A DNA stretch of 10,583 bases, taken from contig JAQWDG010000047.1 in the NCBI GenBank assembly GCA_028705545.1, positions 1 through 10,583 on the forward strand, in the 5' to 3' direction. Numbering within the stretch: the first letter of the stretch is position 1; each line of letters starts with the position of its first letter. The notes under the pieces were generated by a model, which saw nothing but the letters and a program-made list of their open reading frames with translations, was not told where the DNA came from and made no database searches. Position numbers and translations under genes: made by a program. Shown here in pieces: positions 7,031 through 10,583 of the stretch. Origin of the DNA: Methanoregula sp. GTDB taxonomy: Archaea > Halobacteriota > Methanomicrobia > Methanomicrobiales > Methanospirillaceae.

Positions 7031-8272
7031 ATGCGAATGAAATACTCCTTATTCTGTGTATTCCTGATTCTTCTTGGCCTGTTAGCGGTACCGGCCCTCG
7101 CCTCCGCACCGGCCGGAGGATCCGGGTGGCTGACCATCAACTGCAACGTTGACGGCGCAAGCGTGTACCTCGACGGCACCTACAAGGGAACGATCTCGGG
7201 AGGTTCTCTCGATATCGGGAACGGTGTCGATGCATCCACCTATAAAGTAACCAAAGACGGCTACTACGATGCCACCGGCAGCGTCAACTACGTGCCGGGC
7301 GGCGATGCAAACATGGAGATCACCGTTACCCTCGAAGCAAAACCGACCGGCAGCGGCAAGGGATGGATCACCGTGTACTCCGATGTGAACGGCGCCTCGG
7401 TCTCTTTTAACGGCGTGACCAAGGGCACCATCTCGGGAGGCAGCTTCACGCTCGAAGTCTCCACGACCGGCACGCCCTATACCACGTACTCGGTCTCGAA
7501 GTCCGGGTATTACACCTACACAGGATCCGTTACCATGCCCTCCAACGACCAGACGGTCACCCTGTATCCCGAGCTTGTGCCCATACCGGTAACGGCGCCC
7601 ACGACCGCGGTCACGACAACGCTCATCGGCGGCGATACCGGGTATTACCAGTTCCATTGCAATGTGAACGGGGCCTCCGTCTCCCTTGACGGGACAAACA
7701 AAGGTATCATTTCAAACGGCGTCCTGACCGTCACGGTTTATACCACGGGTACTCCCTACAAGACCTATTCGGTGAGTGCAAACGGGTACACCTCCGTCTC
7801 CGGCACCCTGCCGACAACCCCTGCCAGGGGACAGACGCAGGACGTCTATGTCACCCTCTCCGCCTCCTCGTCACCGGTAACGGAGACCGCGACCGTCCCG
7901 CCCGCCGGTTCCGGGCAGGGCACCTATGCGGTTTACTGCAACGTTGACGGCGCAAACGTCTACTTCGACGACACCTTCCAGGGCACGATCTCAAACGGCG
8001 CCCTCTACGACTCGGTCCCGGTGACCGGGACGCCGTTTACCACCTACCGGGTGGAAAAGGACGGGTACGTGACCGCCTCGGGCTCGATTGTCCAGCACCC
8101 GTCAGCAGGCGAGATCGTCTCCCTGCATGTCAATCTCGTAAAATCCACGACAACCGCTGCGACCGCTGCACCCACCACAAAGCCATCCCCGCTGCCAGCG
8201 ACCGTAGTCCTCTTTGGCCTTATCGGGGCGGGAATGATCGTCGCTCTCGCCTCCCGCAGGGATCGCAGGTAA
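7031..8272 (+). CDS. Secreted PEGA-repeat surface protein with C-terminal anchor
   Basis: The 413-residue protein begins with a Sec-type signal peptide (about residues 1-25, hydrophobic core FCVFLILLGLLAVPALA). Four PEGA-like repeats of about 72-75 residues follow (31-103, 111-182, 204-278, 297-371). Each has the pattern CNVDGASVYLDGTYKGTISGG, then a TTYSVSKxGY block and a final beta strand. Thr/Pro-rich linkers (183-203, 280-296, 372-389) separate some repeats and are candidates for O-glycosylation. The end has SPLPA, a hydrophobic helix (about 390-407) and RRDRR, so it is anchored in the membrane and may be a sorting tail. PEGA domains are small beta folds common in archaeal and bacterial surface proteins, thought to bind envelope glycans or proteins. 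ATG 7031 follows GGGAGGAAT; ATG 7037 has better spacing to it. The frame is open back to 6926 but that extension overlaps the DHH gene and precedes the signal peptide. Role unknown, probably envelope structure. Confidence 0.88.
   Translation: MRMKYSLFCVFLILLGLLAVPALASAPAGGSGWLTINCNVDGASVYLDGTYKGTISGGSLDIGNGVDASTYKVTKDGYYDATGSVNYVPGGDANMEITVTLEAKPTGSGKGWITVYSDVNGASVSFNGVTKGTISGGSFTLEVSTTGTPYTTYSVSKSGYYTYTGSVTMPSNDQTVTLYPELVPIPVTAPTTAVTTTLIGGDTGYYQFHCNVNGASVSLDGTNKGIISNGVLTVTVYTTGTPYKTYSVSANGYTSVSGTLPTTPARGQTQDVYVTLSASSSPVTETATVPPAGSGQGTYAVYCNVDGANVYFDDTFQGTISNGALYDSVPVTGTPFTTYRVEKDGYVTASGSIVQHPSAGEIVSLHVNLVKSTTTAATAAPTTKPSPLPATVVLFGLIGAGMIVALASRRDRR
7121..8143 (+). repeat. Four PEGA-like protein repeats within the surface protein gene
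   Basis: The units are 7121-7339, 7361-7576, 7640-7864 and 7919-8143. Repeats 2-4 share the TTGTPYxTYSV or VTGTPFTTYRV block; repeat 1 has a shorter version there (DASTYKV). At the same place in the first strand, repeats 1, 3 and 4 carry a cysteine (C38, C210, C303) and repeat 2 has serine. The DNA is diverged, so these are old duplications. Confidence 0.8.
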
Positions 8273-8284
8273 CATTCCCAGCAT

Positions 8285-8316
8285 GGCCGGCCCTTCGGGC
8301 GGCCCTTTTTCTTTTT
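8285..8316 (+). terminator. Hairpin and T-run terminator after the PEGA-repeat gene
   Basis: GGCC-G-GCCC (8285-8293), a TTC loop and GGGCGGCC (8297-8304) form an 8-bp GC stem with one bulged G. It is followed by T5-C-T5 (8306-8316). This resembles an intrinsic terminator and starts 12 nt after the stop codon. Confidence 0.7.
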
Positions 8317-8364
8317 ATCCGCCGGGATTTCCAACGGTAAATGCCACTTTCGCAAACGAGCAAG

Positions 8365-8374
8365 CCTTTATATC
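8365..8374 (+). promoter_or_regulatory. Promoter (TATA box) of the small secreted protein gene
   Basis: GCCTTTATATCC is centred about 33 nt before ATG 8403, predicting a leader of only about 5 nt. No Shine-Dalgarno sequence is present before the ATG (the bases are ACGCGACACTAT). The element resembles the one before the PEGA-repeat gene (AAACCTTATATGTCC). Confidence 0.55.
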
Positions 8375-8402
8375 CAAAAATGTAATGTAAACGCGACACT
8401 AT

Positions 8403-8900
8403 ATGAAATTCAGATACCTTGCAATCGGATTTCTCTGCGTCGTATGCCTGGCCGTAATGCCGGCGCAGGCATTTACGGCAAAGACCCTTACCATATCCCT
8501 CGACCAGAATGGCAATGCACAGGCTGACATGCAGTACGACCTCTCCCTTGCCGAGCAGGCTGCCATCTTCTTCCACGCAGCAGACCCGGCACAGCTGCTC
8601 CAGAACGCCCTCCAGGAGAACCTCAACCGGCCGGTGACGGTCGGGAAAGCTGACCTGTCCTCTGCCGATGTAACCATCGGATCGTTTGCCGAGGTCACCA
8701 CGAATGCCGGGACGACCACCATGACGACCCCGGCATTCTCCTTTGCTGCGGCACAAAAAGCGGTAAAGAACGAATGGTATGCCCCGCTGATTTCAGCGGA
8801 CTTCGCACCGCAAACAACGACTATCACCTTCCCCGACGGCTACCAGTCATCCTTTGCAGACCAGATCAGTATCCCGTCGGTCGCCCACACAATAGCATAA
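8403..8900 (+). CDS. Small secreted protein of unknown family
   Basis: I do not recognise a family. The 165-residue product starts with a clear signal peptide (about 1-23: two basic residues, core YLAIGFLCVVCLAVMP, cut after AQA). The mature part has no cysteine and no further membrane helix, so it is predicted to be released or bound to the envelope by other means. It begins with a beta-like segment (KTLTISLDQNGNAQADMQYDL), followed by an amphipathic helix rich in Ala, Gln and Leu (about 48-75), a Thr-rich stretch, and a C-terminal YAPLISADFAPQTTTITFPDG segment likely to be beta. The ISLDxNGxAxxxxxYDL opening resembles strands seen in archaeal secreted beta-sandwich proteins, but that is only a resemblance. 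The gene has its own TATA box and a T-run terminator, between two other envelope genes. The start is supported by the signal peptide and the TATA spacing. Confidence 0.82.
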   Translation: MKFRYLAIGFLCVVCLAVMPAQAFTAKTLTISLDQNGNAQADMQYDLSLAEQAAIFFHAADPAQLLQNALQENLNRPVTVGKADLSSADVTIGSFAEVTTNAGTTTMTTPAFSFAAAQKAVKNEWYAPLISADFAPQTTTITFPDGYQSSFADQISIPSVAHTIA

Positions 8901-8910
8901 TATTCCCGAA

Positions 8911-8923
8911 TTTTTTCTTTTTT
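8911..8923 (+). terminator. T-run terminator after the small secreted protein gene
   Basis: TTTTTTCTTTTTT begins 11 nt after the stop codon with no hairpin before it, the usual archaeal oligo-T signal. Confidence 0.6.
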
Positions 8924-8969
8924 CCCGGCTCCCTTTAACGGCCGTTTTGATCCCCGAAAGAAGTACCGA

Positions 8970-8986
8970 TCTATAAAAACTTTTAT
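8970..8986 (+). promoter_or_regulatory. Promoter (TATA region) of the DUF308 gene
   Basis: TCTATAAAAACTTTTAT holds two overlapping TATA candidates: CTATAAAA (8971-8978, start near 9001) and CTTTTAT (8980-8986, start near 9010). The second would give a nearly leaderless mRNA for ATG 9019 or GTG 9010. Confidence 0.55.
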
Positions 8987-9018
8987 CTGGACGCCCGCGA
9001 AGGGTTCTAGTGTTGCCT

Positions 9019-9576
9019 ATGGCTGTAGATGTTGTAACTGTTGAAAACGTCGCCAGTGTCAAGTGGGGATCGCTTGTCCTCCTGGGCGCACTTGCCGTGA
9101 TATTCGGACTCCTTGTAGTACTCTTCCCGACCGTGTCGGCAACCGTGCTCATCGAACTGATCGGGATCCTGATCATCCTGCTCTCGTTTTCCGCCCTCGT
9201 ACTCTCCGCTCTCTCTCCTGGCGGCTGGAAGTCGTCGGCGCTCCTTGCGGTCCTTGCCATCATCGGGTTCTTTGTCGGGATTGCAACGATCATCCATCCC
9301 TTCGTGATGGGACAGGCACTTGCCATTATTGCCGGCATTGCCCTCTTCCTGGGCGGGCTTATCGGACTGGTGGTTGCAGTCGGGGAAAAGACGATGATGC
9401 ACCGGGGCCTCTTTGCCCTCCAGGGTATCCTTGCCATCATCCTCGGGCTGATGATCTGCGTCCTCCCGCTTCTCGGAGTTGCCCTGATGGTGATCTGGGT
9501 CGGCGTGATCCTCGTGGTATACGGTATCATCGGGATTGTACTCGGGTACTGCATCCGTTCGCTTGATGCGGCATAA
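9019..9576 (+). CDS. DUF308/HdeD-like six-helix membrane protein
   Basis: The 185-residue protein has about six membrane helices in three hairpins with short loops: WGSLVLLGALAVIFGLLVVLF, ATVLIELIGILIILLSFSALVL, SALLAVLAIIGFFVGIATIIHP, ALAIIAGIALFLGGLIGLVVAV, ALQGILAIILGLMICVLP and ALMVIWVGVILVVYGIIGIVLG. This repeat pattern and length match the DUF308 family, whose member HdeD in Escherichia coli helps acid resistance at high cell density by an unknown mechanism. In archaea the role is unknown. GTG 9010 and TTG 9013 are in-frame alternatives to ATG 9019; I take ATG because the added residues (MLP) give nothing and the TATA spacing allows it. It is a single gene with its own promoter and terminator, last of the three plus-strand envelope genes. 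Confidence 0.85.
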   Translation: MAVDVVTVENVASVKWGSLVLLGALAVIFGLLVVLFPTVSATVLIELIGILIILLSFSALVLSALSPGGWKSSALLAVLAIIGFFVGIATIIHPFVMGQALAIIAGIALFLGGLIGLVVAVGEKTMMHRGLFALQGILAIILGLMICVLPLLGVALMVIWVGVILVVYGIIGIVLGYCIRSLDAA

Positions 9577-9583
9577 CTATACC

Positions 9584-9599
9584 TTTTTTTGGTTTTTTT
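9584..9599 (+). terminator. Double T-run terminator after the DUF308 gene
   Basis: T7-GG-T7 starts 8 nt after the stop codon, a strong archaeal termination signal. Confidence 0.65.
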
Positions 9600-9600
9600 C

Positions 9601-9727
9601 CGCTGTCGGACGCTGACGTGTCCTGTCGGGAATCAAGACGAGGAGGAGCTTCGCGCTATAAACAACGAACAGAGCCACAGGCCGCTGCATGTGGTTGTCT
9701 TGTTCTGGCTAGCGGCAGATAAGCCGT
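9601..9727. other. Intergenic stretch with inverted repeats and no convincing gene
   Basis: No supported coding region was found on either strand. It holds GCCGCT (9682-9687) / AGCGGC (9711-9716), and an alternative 7-bp pairing AGCCACA (9673-9679) / TGTGGTT (9690-9696, one G-T pair). A TATA-like CGCTATAAAC (9653-9662) lies about 25-30 nt upstream of these. Whether a small RNA is made cannot be decided by eye. Confidence 0.3.
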
Positions 9728-9755
9728 AAAGAAAAAAAGAAGAGATGAAAAAAAT
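9728..9755 (-). terminator. T-rich terminator after the UPF0147 gene
   Basis: On the minus strand, from about 11 nt after the TAG, the sequence reads T7 (as ATTTTTTTC), then CTTCTTTTTTTCTTT. No hairpin is seen. Confidence 0.5.
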
Positions 9756-9765
9756 CCATTACGCC

Positions 9766-10029
9766 CTAGTCGAGCGGGATCGTTTCAAGCTGGGAAACCA
9801 GTTCCCAGATCCGGGTCCGTGCATGAATAGGCATATTGGGATCGTTGGAGATTTCATCGATTTTTGAGATTGCTTCAGCAGCGCGCAGGCCCATGGCCTT
9901 GGTGTTGTTGGAGAGCAGCATCCGGGTTTCGTCTGCAACACGCCGGATATTTCGGGGGATAGTGCTGTCTTCCTGAATGTGCTGCAGCATCAGGATACAG
10001 TTTTCCATTGTTTTTTCGGGATTTGGCAT
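9766..10029 (-). CDS. UPF0147 family protein
   Basis: An 87-residue, mostly helical, cytoplasmic protein. It matches the archaeal UPF0147 family along its whole length: the segments IQEDSTIPRNIRRVADE, AMGLRAAEAISKIDEIS, DPNMPIHARTRIWEL and VSQLETI are family hallmarks. The family is nearly universal in Euryarchaeota and its function is unknown. ATG 10029 is chosen because AGGTGAT (10033-10039), a strong ribosome site, lies 3 nt upstream and the family usually begins here. The frame is open upstream to 10215 only because it crosses the divergent gene. A TATA box at 10074-10079 gives a leader of about 20 nt. It is divergent from the zinc ribbon protein gene. Confidence 0.93.
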   Translation of the reverse strand: MPNPEKTMENCILMLQHIQEDSTIPRNIRRVADETRMLLSNNTKAMGLRAAEAISKIDEISNDPNMPIHARTRIWELVSQLETIPLD

Positions 10030-10072
10030 GGTATCACCTACCGGGTACCTGTAGTTAATACGTTCAACTCGC

Positions 10073-10080
10073 ATATATAA
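10073..10080. promoter_or_regulatory. Symmetrical TATA element between divergent genes
   Basis: CATATATAAG reads as a good TATA box both ways. For the minus strand it predicts transcription from about 10049, 20 nt before ATG 10029. For the plus strand it predicts about 10103, 6 nt before ATG 10109. A weaker plus-strand alternative is TTAATA (10055-10060), which would leave the GGTGAG ribosome site (10100-10105) in the leader. Confidence 0.5.
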
Positions 10081-10108
10081 GTTGGATATTGGATCAGACG
10101 GTGAGATG

Positions 10109-10534
10109 ATGGCAGAGAGAAAAGACGACGAGATCATGGCCGAGTACCTCCTTAAGGGAGGAAAGATGCTCGAAAAGACCTGCCCCGTATGCGGGTGCCC
10201 GATGTTCGAGTACAAGAAAAAGACCTTCTGCGTGGTCTGCGCCGAGAAGAGCGCGGCAAAAGAATCCGCGAAGGCCGTAAAAGTTCCTGCTGTGCCGACA
10301 GCAGTGCCCCATTCCCACGAACACGGCGCCGGCTGTTCCTGCGGCGAGGATCACGGGGATGAGCCCTGCTCCTGTGAAGAGGGGGACGGGAACATGCTTG
10401 CCGAAGAGATTGCGATGACGATCCACGCGCTCTGCGAACGGATCAATAACGAGAAAGACCCCAACCATATCCTGACGCTGATGACCGCGGTAAAGACCGG
10501 GTCGGAAGCGCTTGAGATTTTGTGCCGGCTTTAA
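10109..10534 (+). CDS. Sjogren/scleroderma autoantigen 1 family zinc ribbon protein
   Basis: The 141-residue product opens with the family signature MAEYLLKGGKMLEKTCPVC (10-28) and a four-cysteine zinc ribbon: C25-x2-C28 and C41-x2-C44. Archaeal members of the SSSCA1 (auto-antigen p27) family are small and of unknown role; the human protein has been linked to mitosis and telomere biology. After the ribbon comes an Ala/Pro/Val linker (49-67), then an unusual Cys/His-rich acidic stretch (68-93: HSHEH, CSC, H82, CSC) and a C-terminal helical part (about 96-141). The start is uncertain between ATG 10106 and ATG 10109; GGTGAG (10100-10105) favours 10109. An in-frame TTG at 10082 lies inside the promoter. 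A T8 run at 10549-10556 ends the unit. Family call strong, function unknown. Confidence 0.9.
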   Translation: MAERKDDEIMAEYLLKGGKMLEKTCPVCGCPMFEYKKKTFCVVCAEKSAAKESAKAVKVPAVPTAVPHSHEHGAGCSCGEDHGDEPCSCEEGDGNMLAEEIAMTIHALCERINNEKDPNHILTLMTAVKTGSEALEILCRL

Positions 10535-10548
10535 ACCCGGGCCACATC

Positions 10549-10556
10549 TTTTTTTT
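10549..10556 (+). terminator. T-run terminator after the zinc ribbon gene
   Basis: T8 begins 15 nt after the stop codon, after a short GC-rich ACCCGGGCC segment. Confidence 0.5.
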
Positions 10557-10583
10557 GATCGCGGGGATTTTGCGACATTCCGG

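Noticed and set aside
7082..7657. A 191-codon minus-strand frame opposite the PEGA-repeat gene
   Set aside because: It is a mirror of the repeat gene, with no signal, domain or ribosome site of its own.
7121..8143. Repeats as a CRISPR array or DNA satellite
   Set aside because: The repetition is at protein level in a single open frame with diverged DNA and units of more than 200 bases; there are no short identical repeats with spacers.
9527..9690. A minus-strand frame of about 50 codons starting at ATG 9690 with a hydrophobic N-terminal part
   Set aside because: It runs through the A-rich complement of the double T-run terminator and into the antisense of the DUF308 gene, and has no ribosome site or promoter.

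Overview
The window looks like a piece of a methanogenic archaeal chromosome, most likely order Methanomicrobiales (Methanoregula-like; this is inference). The evidence is archaeal gene content (an ArfC-type riboflavin/F420 pathway reductase, a UPF0147 protein, a Sjogren/scleroderma-autoantigen-1 zinc ribbon protein, PEGA-domain surface proteins and a four-TM PAS histidine kinase), TATA boxes about 22-30 nt before many start codons, several apparently leaderless starts, T-run terminators, and a tRNA gene without an encoded CCA. Codon use is GC-rich and uniform, with no sign of a foreign island.

Layout. Positions 1-947 (minus) hold the N-terminal part of an SLC13/ArsB-type permease that runs off the left edge. 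Upstream of it on the same strand is arfC (1014-1694). A divergent promoter region (1704-1823) separates arfC from an orphan membrane sensor histidine kinase (1824-3620, plus). The kinase converges on a CPA2 cation/proton antiporter with C-terminal TrkA-N and TrkA-C domains (3662-5659, minus). Next come tRNA-Phe(GAA) (5807-5880, minus) and, divergently, a DHH/DHHA1 phosphoesterase (5992-6957, plus).

The right part carries three consecutive plus-strand envelope genes, each with its own TATA box and T-rich terminator, so probably not an operon. They are a secreted, membrane-anchored protein with four PEGA-like repeats (7031-8272), a small secreted protein of unknown family (8403-8900), and a six-TM DUF308/HdeD-like protein (9019-9576). 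After a 165-nt stretch without a convincing gene, UPF0147 (9766-10029, minus) and the zinc ribbon protein (10109-10534, plus) diverge from a compact 79-bp region with one near-symmetrical TATA element.

How they fit together: there is no obvious multi-gene pathway. The window reads as housekeeping and envelope genes in mostly single-gene units. I see no CRISPR array, insertion sequence, integrase, toxin-antitoxin pair or defence system, and no strong case for a new system. The points most worth a second look are the missing start codon of the permease, the Cys/His-rich insert in the zinc ribbon protein, the repeat protein with its possible sorting tail, the atypical G2 box of the kinase, and small palindromes at several promoters.
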